DNA of 20,508 nt from a bacterium (GTDB lineage Bacteria; UBP15; UBA6099), in contig JAKQPS010000181.1 of assembly GCA_029564595.1 (NCBI GenBank), forward strand, positions 1 through 20,508, in the 5' to 3' direction. The notes beneath the pieces are model-generated. The model was given only the letters and a program-made list of their open reading frames with translations, made no database searches and was not told the origin of the DNA. Each line of letters starts with the position of its first letter. The stretch's first letter is position 1. Below, piece by piece: positions 14,096 through 20,508 of the stretch. Both the position numbers and the translations under genes were made by a program.

Positions 14096-14115
14096 GCGCA
14101 ATTATATAATTGCGC
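14096..14115 (-). promoter_or_regulatory. Perfect 20-bp palindrome over the lyxose isomerase promoter
   Basis: GCGCAATTATATAATTGCGC reads identically on both strands. On the minus strand it contains an exact TATAAT about 30 nt before the ATG. No good -35 is seen at 16-18 nt. A repressor binding here would block transcription, so a sugar-responsive operator is a reasonable inference. Confidence 0.55.
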
Positions 14116-14797
14116 TACGCGAAACGCGCTTAGTATCGGCGCGATGGCTGGTCGGATTTCGGAAAAGCGGGCATAGAGGGCCGCACAAGAAGCGTTCTTC
14201 GTTTTGCCGACATTTTCAATTAAGACCGATTCACCCGCCCGGATGACTAGGGAACATAGGGTGGGCGGCCCCGGATTCAATCGCGGACGCAACGGAAACC
14301 GTGCGGAAGATATCTGCCGCATGATATATAAGCGGTTATGCCTGTTCCCGGGCGCCTATATTCAGTGTATGTCTTATCAACTCCCGCGGCTCTATTGTAT
14401 GCTCCGCCGCTAGCGCAATCAGTTTCGTCCCTTTCATAACTCCGCCGCCGTCCCGTTCGCGCCGAACCTCTTTATACATCTATAGCGCTTCCGATTTTCG
14501 CAAACCAATTATATCTCGCAAGCCCCAAACCAACAAACAATCCCATGGGCGCGTCGTAGCGCAGCGAACGCGCCCGACGCAAATCATCCCCGCCCGCCTC
14601 CCACCGCCGCTTTGACTCAAATAACACATGCCGTCGTTTGCTGTAACTAATGCGCGATCGGCAAAAACAAACTCTCAGAAATGTTTTCATAACAGTTTCG
14701 CATCTATTTCCTCAACTCGCCGAATAGGATTAAAAGAATGACCACTCAAGACAAAACAGCGAGCATGGCAAAAAAGCAAATTTTGAAGCCTTTTCAA
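14116..14797. other. Gene-free interval between purC and lyxose isomerase
   Basis: 682 nt with only short open frames of poor quality on either strand. I looked for tRNA arms, terminators and a coding frame with a Shine-Dalgarno and found none convincing. The right part (about 14575-14650) shares blocks with 20219-20290, suggesting a decayed dispersed repeat. A degenerate former gene cannot be excluded. Confidence 0.45.
14575..14650. repeat. Decayed repeat related to 20218-20290
   Basis: Both stretches begin CCCGACGCAAAT, pass through CCCCGCCC-type blocks and end in TTGCTGTAAC after about 70 nt. The middle is divergent, so the relationship is tentative. Confidence 0.4.
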
Positions 14798-15676
14798 TTA
14801 TTCAATGATTCTCGATAGGGCTTCCTTGTATTTTTCTATGGTATTATCGATAACATCCGGCGGAAGCTCAGGCGCGGGCGGCTTCTTATTCCAGCCCATG
14901 CTTTCCAAGTAATCGCGGACATACTGCTTGTCGAAACTGCGCTGAGGTCCTCCAGCCTGATACTCGTTTACCGGCCAAAACCTTGAAGAGTCCGGAGTAA
15001 AAGCTTCATCTATAAGAATCAACTCTCCTTCGGAAATTCCGAATTCGAATTTGGTGTCCGCTATGATAATGCCTCGACCGAACGCGTAGTCGGCGGCAAA
15101 CGAGTACAGCTCAAGACTTATATCGCGAACCCGTTTTGCCATATTTTCACCGACTATTTGACACGCATCGTCGAAAGGAATATTTTCATCATGCTGCCCC
15201 GCCGGCGCTTTTGTCGAGGGAGTAAATATGGGTTCGGCCAGTTTTTCCGACTCCTTCAAGCCGAAAGGCATACTTATGCCGCATACCGACCCTGTCCTCT
15301 TATATTCATTCCATCCTGAGCCGGAAATGTAACCGCGGACTATCGCCTCAATTTGAACAGGCTCGGATTTCCTGACGATTACAGCCCTGCCTTTCAAATT
15401 ATGATCGAGATCGTCGCCGCGCAATGAAGACAAGTCTTCTTGAATAATGTGGTTGGAAATAATTCCTCGGGTTTTTTCAAACCAGAAGTTGGACATTTGC
15501 GTGAGGATGATTCCCTTGCCCGGAACCGGCGTCGGCATTACAACGTCAAAAGCCGAAAGACGGTCGCACGCAACGATAAGCAACTTATCGCGATCTTCTG
15601 TTTGATATACATCGCGCACTTTTCCTCTTTTAACAAGTTCCATGCCGAGCAGTTCAGATTCAAAAACAGCTTTCAT
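14798..15676 (-). CDS. purC: SAICAR synthetase (PurC)
   Basis: Phosphoribosylaminoimidazole-succinocarboxamide synthase, which ligates CAIR and aspartate with ATP in purine synthesis. The 292-residue length is normal for the longer PurC class. Motifs seen: KRGKVRDVYQ at 16-25, CDRLSAFDVVMPTPVPGKG, EAIVRGYISGSGWNEYKRTG, the substrate loop FTPSTKA with GQHDENI, DTKFEFG, and DEAFTPDSSRFWP near the C-terminus. The ATG follows the stop of the chorismate synthase gene by a single base (TGA-G-ATG), so the two genes are translationally coupled. No other pur genes are present. Confidence 0.97.
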   Translation of the reverse strand: MKAVFESELLGMELVKRGKVRDVYQTEDRDKLLIVACDRLSAFDVVMPTPVPGKGIILTQMSNFWFEKTRGIISNHIIQEDLSSLRGDDLDHNLKGRAVIVRKSEPVQIEAIVRGYISGSGWNEYKRTGSVCGISMPFGLKESEKLAEPIFTPSTKAPAGQHDENIPFDDACQIVGENMAKRVRDISLELYSFAADYAFGRGIIIADTKFEFGISEGELILIDEAFTPDSSRFWPVNEYQAGGPQRSFDKQYVRDYLESMGWNKKPPAPELPPDVIDNTIEKYKEALSRIIE

Positions 15677-15677
15677 C

Positions 15678-17006
15678 TCAATACGCCGCCTTTCTCAAAG
15701 ATTGATACCCATAATGAGCTATCAGACTGTCCAGCAGCACGAGAGCCGCATAGTTCTCCGCAATCGGCCATATTCTTCCCACAATGGTCGGATCACGTCG
15801 AGTTATCGCGGCGAGCGTTGATGTTTCAAGAGTATATTTGTCTATGGTTGTCTGTGGCTTGTCGATTGTAGGCGTTGGCTTTACAGCAAGTCGCACTATT
15901 ATGGGCTGGCCCGTTGACAAGCCTCCCGTTACGCCTCCTGCGTTATTTGTGTCAAATATCACTTTGCCGCCTTCCGAACGCATCTGGTCATTGCTCTGTA
16001 TTCCGGTCATGTCCTTGACGGCGAATCCCGCTCCTATTTCCACCCCCTTAACTGCGCCGATGCCGAGCATGCGCCCAAGTTCGGAGTCGAGCTTGTCGAA
16101 AACCGGTTCTCCGAGTCCGGGGGGAACGCCGAGAGCGACCACTTCGACAACGCCTCCAGATGAGTCGCCTGTGCTTGTAATACGGTTGGCGGCGCGCGTC
16201 ATTTCCTCCGCGCATTCGATATCGGGGCAGTTTACAATATGATGAACGCCGTATTTGTCTTGTGTCTCTTGAGCTGAGAAAACCGGCGTTTTCGCTCGTA
16301 TTTCATCGATCTCGTTTTCTATCTCCGCGAATACTTTCATTTTTTCGAGAAATCTCATATCCATTGTGATTCTCTTGCTCACATAGATTTCCTGATAGAA
16401 AGGATCATGATCGCATCGCATTTTCTTATATGATTCCGTATATGTGAAAGCTCTTTCATGATCTATCTGTCCACAGCTTACCCCGGCGAGTTCAGTGATG
16501 TATGAGAAAACGGTTATTCCGTGATCTTTAAGAATTTTTTTCGCGGTATATCCTGCGGCCACTATCGGCGCAGTATATCGCCCGCTGAAAATTCCCGCCC
16601 CGACTGCGTCGTCGTCCGGGCCGTATTTCATGAACGACGCGTATGACGCATGGCCCGGCCTCGGCGTGCGGTTCGTGTCTTGATACTGCTTCACATGGAT
16701 GAAATGACGATCAAGATTAGGGATGACAATCGTCATTGGAGTTCCATTCGTATGATTCCTGTTCCCGGCGTTTTCAATGGTGTCCGCCGCGTTCAACCCT
16801 GTGAATATCACAGGCAGATCCGGTTCTTTTCTAGGCGAGGATAGCTCGTCGGCTCCCGGTTTTCTCAGGAGAAGATCGGCGTATATCTCCTGTTCGCTGA
16901 ACAATATACCCGGCGGCAAGCCTTGCACAGTCGCCGTCAGACCCTCTTGATACGAGCCTCCGGAAACTGTCACTTGAAAATTCCTTCCGATATGGCATCC
17001 GAACAC
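15678..17006 (-). CDS. aroC: Divergent chorismate synthase
   Basis: Chorismate synthase converts EPSP to chorismate using reduced FMN. Much of the family is clear: RPGHASY with His119, GDSSGGVVEVV at 280-290, GVPPGLGEPVFDKLDSELGRML, NNAGGVTGGLSTGQPI at 354-369, and AVKPTPTI. But signature 1, normally GESHG with the catalytic His, reads GGSYQ at 16-20, so Tyr19 replaces His. Signature 2 is GIFSGRYTAPIVAAG at 138-152, the FSGR variant, without the usual RGGG before it. Signature 3 has RRDPT rather than RHDP. At 442 residues it is longer than the usual 350-400, with an insert around 185-240. GTG start at 17006 has GGAGGG 7 nt upstream. It may be an active variant or a paralogue with a new role. 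Confidence 0.87.
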   Translation of the reverse strand: MFGCHIGRNFQVTVSGGSYQEGLTATVQGLPPGILFSEQEIYADLLLRKPGADELSSPRKEPDLPVIFTGLNAADTIENAGNRNHTNGTPMTIVIPNLDRHFIHVKQYQDTNRTPRPGHASYASFMKYGPDDDAVGAGIFSGRYTAPIVAAGYTAKKILKDHGITVFSYITELAGVSCGQIDHERAFTYTESYKKMRCDHDPFYQEIYVSKRITMDMRFLEKMKVFAEIENEIDEIRAKTPVFSAQETQDKYGVHHIVNCPDIECAEEMTRAANRITSTGDSSGGVVEVVALGVPPGLGEPVFDKLDSELGRMLGIGAVKGVEIGAGFAVKDMTGIQSNDQMRSEGGKVIFDTNNAGGVTGGLSTGQPIIVRLAVKPTPTIDKPQTTIDKYTLETSTLAAITRRDPTIVGRIWPIAENYAALVLLDSLIAHYGYQSLRKAAY

Positions 17007-17045
17007 TGTATTGCCCTCCGATTATTTATAGTTGACAGGTCAAGT

Positions 17046-17105
17046 TCAGAGTTCAATTTTTCTTGTCGCGACACGCGTCCCTGCCCGCATAAGCGGCGCA
17101 GACAT
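17046..17105 (-). CDS. Possible 19-residue leader peptide before aroC
   Basis: ATG 17105 is preceded by AAAGGAGTGGAGA, a very good Shine-Dalgarno, and opens 19 codons (MSAPLMRAGTRVATRKIEL) ending 39 nt before the aroC GTG. There is no run of aromatic codons, so classical attenuation by Phe, Tyr or Trp is not indicated. It could be a small protein, a leader for coupling, or chance. Confidence 0.25.
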   Translation of the reverse strand: MSAPLMRAGTRVATRKIEL

Positions 17106-17175
17106 TCTCCACTCCTTTAGATTCCGCGCGACTGTCTTCTAGCGATTTCAAATCTCTTGCCGACTTAAGAACGAA

Positions 17176-19116
17176 CTAAAGAGCGGGTATCAACTTTTCA
17201 TAGTCCTCAACCGATCCGCCGCCAAAACACACGTTGATAATCTCGGCTCCCAGAGGGTCAAGTTCGGCCGACTGAAACTGCGCCAGTTGCTCCTCGAAAA
17301 AAGCCTGAAAAACAGCGGCTCCTCGGTCGTAAGCTTCGGGGCCGACTTCCGGCTGTGTGTCAACATGAAGGAACAAGCGGTCAATCATTCGGCCTTCAAG
17401 TTGAAGTTGGCGAGGGGTATAGCCGAGCAGCGGACAGCGCGCCGGTCGCAGTTGTTCGGAGCGGAAATTGGCGGCGCCGCGCCTCGCCAGATAGTCGCGC
17501 GCTATCCACTGCGGCATGAACCCGACCTTCCACGCTCCTATGTGCTGATTGGGGCACAGGATGTGGCGCATCCGCGAGTGTTGGACGAACTGCTTTAGAA
17601 GCAGGTTGGCGTGGTCGATTTTTCTGCCTGTAGCGAAAGGCCAGTATGAGCCTACGCCTTCGCTGGTCATGCCTTCGGTGTCAACGATACTGGGATTGTC
17701 GTGTCCGCGAGGGGACACCAGACGCCACAGCCAAGCAAGCGCGGGCGGAAGCAGATGGAACATGCCTATAATTCCATACGTGGGGCGCTCTTTCGTGCAA
17801 GGAGGAGTGCGAACTCCGAAGCTGCGGATATCGACTGACACAGAATTGGAGACTGCCTTTGGAAAAGACTCTCTTGGTATGATTACGCGCGGGTTGGGAC
17901 AGGGGGCGCCGGGCGCGTCCTGAATGTGTTCCCATATAAGCGCTCGGCTGCCCGGAACAGTGTCGATGTTTAGGAACAAAAGATTTGTGGGCGGTTCGGC
18001 GGTAAGCCTTTCTAGATTCAAGTCCGTGCCGTAATGCTCAATGTGGTTGACTCGTATGAACCATGCGTCTTCAGCGTCGCAAACGCGCATTTTTCCGGAA
18101 TCGTTCTGAATAGATGGGTGACACATAGCCATGTCGTCCGTGACGGCGAGCAGTTCGCAGCTTCTGGGGACTTCAAGAAATACACTTTCGCCGGTTATGA
18201 TGTTTTCTCCGAGCAGAAGCCTGCCGTCCGGGCGGCGGTGCGCCTGCTCTAGCATTTCGCTTTTGCCTCCGCCGCTGGCGCCCTCGTGCATGATGGTCAC
18301 AATGTTGTCGTACGGGGTGACCACTTGAACCGTCGAACAGTGCGCGGTAATCCAGCCTTCCCGCTCGCCCAGCGCGAGCAGGGCTCCGTAAACCCCCTTC
18401 TTCGCGCTGGGTCCCGGGTACAAGTTAAAAGAGAACACTTCGTGCAGATTATCCATCCTGTTGTGAGCCACCACTTGACGGCCTTCAAATCGCGTGTGCC
18501 TGAACATCGGCGCCACATACAGAATAACGCGCGGCGAGTAGTCATCGGGAATGTCGCTCAAAGGAATAATTCCTTGCAGCATCGCCAACCCTAGCGCGAA
18601 AAATCCGGTGTTCTCAGGCGCGACGGCTAGAGCTTCAAAACCCATTCCCGGCCGGCCTGCGACAAATGCGTAAGCGGCAAGCTTCTGTCCTGCCAGCCAG
18701 TCGAATACCTCCGCCCTCAACGGATCAAAATCCTCGCCGTATCGCTCCTTGAAAGTTTCTTTGTCCGTCGGCGACGAATCGGCGATCAACATGCAATCCG
18801 GGTCGCGACGTCTCATGTAAGGTTCGGTGTAATTAACCGCAACTCCGTTCCTGACACGCATCACTTCAGCCTCGACCACACGGGTTCCGTCCGGCAATTC
18901 GCTGCAGACCTTCATCATTCTGCTTCCGGGCCCGCCGCACGCAATATCTATCAGTTCGTCAATGCCGCTTACGACTCGCACACCCGGACTTGCTTCAAAT
19001 ACGCGCCGCAACTCTTCGGGCGGATTAAGCTTTTTCCATGCAGGCGCATCCATAACTAGTTGTGATGCCGCCCTAGCATACACATCGCGCTCTTTTGATT
19101 GACCATATTCTCTCAT
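17176..19116 (-). CDS. DUF4914-like protein with PEPCK-fold P-loop
   Basis: A 646-residue protein. The nucleotide-binding P-loop GASGGGKSEM is at 279-288, followed about 45 residues later by LLAVTDDMAMCHP, an Asp-Asp pair like kinase motif 2 of phosphoenolpyruvate carboxykinase. Other striking stretches are NIDTVPGSRALIWEH, GIIGMFHLLPPALAWLWRLV, GVGSYWPFATGRK and a C-terminal CFGGGSVEDYEKL. Neither the GTP-type (FPSACGKTN) nor the ATP-type (GLSGTGKTT) PEPCK signature is present, so I do not call it pckG or pckA. The size and motifs fit my recollection of DUF4914, a family with a PEPCK-like core and unknown function. It is monocistronic behind a long structured leader. ATG 19116 follows a GGCGGAAAG purine run. 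Confidence 0.7.
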   Translation of the reverse strand: MREYGQSKERDVYARAASQLVMDAPAWKKLNPPEELRRVFEASPGVRVVSGIDELIDIACGGPGSRMMKVCSELPDGTRVVEAEVMRVRNGVAVNYTEPYMRRRDPDCMLIADSSPTDKETFKERYGEDFDPLRAEVFDWLAGQKLAAYAFVAGRPGMGFEALAVAPENTGFFALGLAMLQGIIPLSDIPDDYSPRVILYVAPMFRHTRFEGRQVVAHNRMDNLHEVFSFNLYPGPSAKKGVYGALLALGEREGWITAHCSTVQVVTPYDNIVTIMHEGASGGGKSEMLEQAHRRPDGRLLLGENIITGESVFLEVPRSCELLAVTDDMAMCHPSIQNDSGKMRVCDAEDAWFIRVNHIEHYGTDLNLERLTAEPPTNLLFLNIDTVPGSRALIWEHIQDAPGAPCPNPRVIIPRESFPKAVSNSVSVDIRSFGVRTPPCTKERPTYGIIGMFHLLPPALAWLWRLVSPRGHDNPSIVDTEGMTSEGVGSYWPFATGRKIDHANLLLKQFVQHSRMRHILCPNQHIGAWKVGFMPQWIARDYLARRGAANFRSEQLRPARCPLLGYTPRQLQLEGRMIDRLFLHVDTQPEVGPEAYDRGAAVFQAFFEEQLAQFQSAELDPLGAEIINVCFGGGSVEDYEKLIPAL

Positions 19117-19200
19117 GACTTTCCGCCTTTCGCTTGTTTTGCAGCAATCAAATGGCTCTCAACGTCAATTGTTTCCTTCATCATCTATTCTCGTAATAAC

Positions 19201-19236
19201 AAAAAACCGGACGAAGCTATTCTCGCTTTCATCCGG
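19201..19236 (-). terminator. Intrinsic terminator hairpin in the DUF4914 leader (distal)
   Basis: On the minus strand CCGGATGAAAGC pairs with GCTTCGTCCGG (one bulged A, one G-T pair) around GAGAATA and is followed by six T. It lies 85 nt upstream of the DUF4914 ATG. It may end transcripts from 19822 or act as an attenuator of the downstream gene. Confidence 0.8.
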
Positions 19237-19243
19237 CTTCACT

Positions 19244-19274
19244 TCCGCTTGACTCAGGAATCGAACCGAGCGGA
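19244..19274 (-). ncRNA. Central hairpin of the DUF4914 leader
   Basis: TCCGCT and AGCGGA form the outer stem; inside, CTCGG pairs with CCTGAG (one bulge) around TTCGATT. The inner loop resembles a tRNA T-loop, but no acceptor or anticodon arms fit around it. It sits between two terminator hairpins, as a sensing or anti-terminator domain would. The RNA class is not recognised. Confidence 0.4.
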
Positions 19275-19287
19275 CTTGAAACAAAAT

Positions 19288-19319
19288 AAAAAACCACCGG
19301 ATGCATTCACCGCCGGTGG
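19288..19319 (-). terminator. Intrinsic terminator hairpin in the DUF4914 leader (proximal)
   Basis: On the minus strand CCACCGG and CCGGTGG form a perfect 7-bp stem around CGGTGAATGCAT, followed by six T. It lies about 130 nt past the stop of the DUF2294 gene and about 60 nt after the candidate promoter at 19385-19412. Confidence 0.8.
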
Positions 19320-19384
19320 CCTATAATTCAACTGGCTAATACTACTGCCCCTTGAATACCTGCCTTTGTTTTCTTTCGCTTAAA

Positions 19385-19412
19385 AGAATAATAGTTTTCC
19401 GTTTTTTGTCAA
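19385..19412 (-). promoter_or_regulatory. Promoter candidate for the DUF4914 gene
   Basis: On the minus strand a consensus TTGACA (19407-19412) is followed after 16 nt by TATTCT (19385-19390), a 4/6 match to -10. Transcription would start near 19378, giving a leader of about 260 nt before the ATG at 19116. Confidence 0.55.
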
Positions 19413-19450
19413 GAAAACTATTTCTTCATTGTCTAAATATTTTTCGCAAA

Positions 19451-19822
19451 TCATTCTGCAGCCAACACAAGAGAATCCATTACGAAGATAATAACGCGCT
19501 CTCCGGTATGAGTGCTGATATCCGTATGAAGACTTTTCACTTTTCTGTTCGTAATATCTTGAATAACTATCTCGAGCAGCGTTCGTCCCTTTTCGATCAG
19601 TTTTGTTCGCACCTGTTTTATGAGAGCCTGACCATCAGGGTCGCCTTCGGACTTCGCCAAATGCTTCTCTGCCGGGGTAAGAACACCGCTCAACCTTACT
19701 AAAATCATGTCGTCAATTATGTATGTTTTGGTTTCCTCCGGCCCGCGCCCCATATACTCCTTTTCAAATTTCACAATGGCTTCGCTGATGTCGGCTTCAA
19801 TCTGGCCTTTTGTCCTAATCAT
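19451..19822 (-). CDS. DUF2294 / MpsC-like protein
   Basis: A 123-residue single-domain protein. The family pattern is clear: TKGQIEADISEAIVKFEKEYMGRGPEETKTYIIDDMILVRLSGVLTPAEK in the N-terminal two-thirds, then HTDISTHTGERVIIFVMD near the C-terminus. DUF2294 has been renamed for MpsC of the Staphylococcus MpsABC Na+-coupled bicarbonate-uptake system, but most members stand alone and have no proven function. No mpsA or mpsB partner is in the window. GGAGGGG lies 5-6 nt before the ATG. The protein is cytoplasmic, without membrane segments. Downstream lie the promoter and terminators listed for the DUF4914 leader. Confidence 0.88.
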   Translation of the reverse strand: MIRTKGQIEADISEAIVKFEKEYMGRGPEETKTYIIDDMILVRLSGVLTPAEKHLAKSEGDPDGQALIKQVRTKLIEKGRTLLEIVIQDITNRKVKSLHTDISTHTGERVIIFVMDSLVLAAE

Positions 19823-19965
19823 CTCAACCCCTCCGTTTGTTATATTTTGCCATATTACGTGGAATGTTTGCTTGTTTTGTTGAATTACTATCGTGAACGC
19901 CTTTTAACAGTAATCCGAATCCATATGCAATCCTTAGTTTTCATCAATAATCATTCAAAATTGAA

Positions 19966-19990
19966 CCCGAATCCGTCGTTAGGATTCGGG
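19966..19990. repeat. 25-bp palindromic repeat, copy 5 (perfect)
   Basis: Arms CCCGAATCC and GGATTCGGG flank the core GTCGTTA, the reverse complement of the core at 10610. It runs directly into the 54-nt repeat, so the two may be parts of one larger element. Confidence 0.8.
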
Positions 19991-20031
19991 AGCGATTGTT
20001 CAGAGCGGATGAAATGCGAGGCGCAAGGCGC
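19979..20031. repeat. 54-nt dispersed repeat, copy B
   Basis: TTAGGATTCGGGAGCG, then GTTCAGAGCGGATGAAA and GCGAGGCGCAAGGCGC: aligned with 13318-13371 with few substitutions and one single-base length difference. Its left end overlaps the right arm of the palindrome at 19966-19990. Confidence 0.75.
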
Positions 20032-20110
20032 ATTTTTGCAGTGAATAGAACTTATTGTTCATGAAAAAAAATGCGGCGGCAACGAAGCAGTTCGCCGCTA
20101 TGAAAATTGC

Positions 20111-20142
20111 CCCGGTTCGTCGGCTTTATCGACGAATACGGG
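20111..20142. repeat. Related imperfect palindrome
   Basis: CCCGGTTCGTCG and CGACGAATACGGG pair imperfectly around a short loop (GCTTTAT). The CCCG...CGGG ends and TTCG content suggest a diverged relative of the CCCGAATCC family, but this is uncertain. Confidence 0.4.
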
Positions 20143-20338
20143 TTGAAATAGTTTCTCTTTGGTAACTCTTCAAAACGTTTCATCGACCGTCGGGAGCGAA
20201 TCGCCGCCGCGCTTCTCTCCCGACGCAAATAAATCCGCCCCCATCCCCGCCCATAATCGAACAGCGCAAGATGTCTATTGCTGTAACAAAGCGGGAGTGA
20301 CGATAGGGCTGGAGTTACTGAGGGTTACATGATAAAAT

Positions 20339-20362
20339 TGCTGTAATAAGTGCTGTAATAAG
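20339..20362. repeat. Two tandem 12-bp repeats before the sensor-kinase-like gene
   Basis: TGCTGTAATAAG occurs twice back to back. A related TTGCTGTAACAAAG lies at 20278-20291 and another at 14638-14650. The pair lies about 80 nt upstream of the gene at 20445, so it may be a regulator-binding site or a repeat remnant. Confidence 0.5.
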
Positions 20363-20444
20363 TGAGAGTAAGCATTTAGCTCTCTGAAAAAAAAAACATA
20401 AAAAGGCTTTTTAAAATTGCCTGCGCGTGATATGTTTTATTTTA

Positions 20445-20508
20445 ATGCATAGCGATGAAGCGAGAAAACCAACATACGAAGAGCTTGAGCAGAGAGTAAT
20501 ATATCTTG
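20445..20508 (+). CDS. Partial gene: N-terminus like a PAS-type sensor kinase
   Basis: Only 21 codons lie in the window (MHSDEARKPTYEELEQRVIYL). The motif KPTYEELEQRV is a familiar start of PAS-domain histidine kinases and related signalling proteins, where it begins a coiled coil (EELEQRVxxLE). The downstream domains are outside the window, so the assignment rests on this motif alone. No good Shine-Dalgarno is visible; an in-frame GTG at 20427 is an alternative start. Confidence 0.5.
   Translation, partial: MHSDEARKPTYEELEQRVIYL

Larger units (their letters stand above)
19823..20444. other. Repeat-rich right-hand intergenic region
   Basis: 622 nt without a credible gene. It contains the 25-bp palindrome fused to the 54-nt repeat (19966-20031), two more inverted repeats (20070-20095, GCGGCG/CGCCGC; and 20111-20142) and TGCTGTAA-type repeats near 20278-20362. 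A ten-A run lies around 20389-20397. The short open frame through 19847-20044 is repeat-derived. Confidence 0.6.

Noticed and set aside
14068-14322. Minus-strand 84-codon frame upstream of the lyxose isomerase
   Set aside because: It overlaps the palindrome and has neither a ribosome binding site nor recognisable motifs.
17176-19116. Annotation as GTP- or ATP-dependent phosphoenolpyruvate carboxykinase
   Set aside because: The P-loop and Asp-Asp motif are PEPCK-like, but neither the FPSACGKTN nor the GLSGTGKTT signature is present, and the size and other motifs fit DUF4914 better.
19244-19290. tRNA gene on the minus strand (GGTTCGATTCC looks like a T-loop)
   Set aside because: No matching acceptor stem, anticodon arm or D-arm can be placed around it; the T-stem has mismatches.
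19847-20044. Plus-strand 65-codon frame at the right end
   Set aside because: Its second half is the translated palindrome and 54-nt repeat; no Shine-Dalgarno.

Overview
The window looks like chromosomal DNA from a moderately GC-rich, flagellated, Gram-negative-type (diderm) bacterium. The grounds are MurA, a LapA-domain membrane protein, a membrane-bound pyrophosphatase and a flagellin-class gene behind a consensus-like sigma-28 promoter. I cannot assign a phylum. The unusual mixture (K+-dependent membrane pyrophosphatase, a DUF4914-like PEPCK-fold protein, a very divergent chorismate synthase) suggests a deep-branching or uncultivated lineage.

Layout. 1-306: gene-free, with three strong palindromes. 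307-2134 (minus): operon of an alpha/beta hydrolase, a LapA-domain protein and a YciO-type threonylcarbamoyl-AMP synthase. 2135-2452: divergent intergenic region with a good sigma-70-type promoter for murA. 2453-6252 (plus): murA, then hppA behind a long leader that carries a CRP-like palindrome; a textbook terminator follows. 6458-9261 (plus): a zinc-ribbon membrane protein, then a tight three-gene operon of unknown function that ends in a membrane-anchored helix-turn-helix protein.

9262-13390 is accessory in character: visibly lower GC, two toxin-antitoxin modules (AbrB/Doc intact; MntA/HepT with a frameshifted toxin), several copies of a 25-bp palindromic repeat and, in the middle, the most interesting gene. 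At 10681-12186 (minus) a von Willebrand factor A domain with an intact MIDAS DxSxS motif sits between flagellin-type N- and C-terminal helices, where flagellin normally has its variable, surface-exposed domains. Upstream, TAAAGTTT-N11-GCCGATAT matches the FliA/sigma-28 consensus at 15 of 16 positions, which independently supports a flagellar role. I read it as a filament component that displays a metal-dependent ligand-binding domain.

13391-19822 (minus) returns to metabolism: D-lyxose isomerase with a perfect 20-bp palindrome over its likely promoter; chorismate synthase and purC in a coupled pair, the former with catalytic signature 1 broken (GESHG read as GGSYQ); a DUF4914-like P-loop protein with a structured leader of about 260 nt containing two intrinsic-terminator hairpins; and a DUF2294/MpsC-like protein. 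The right end is repeat-rich and stops 21 codons into a plus-strand gene that starts like a PAS-type sensor kinase.

All family assignments rest on motifs read by eye; no database search was run.
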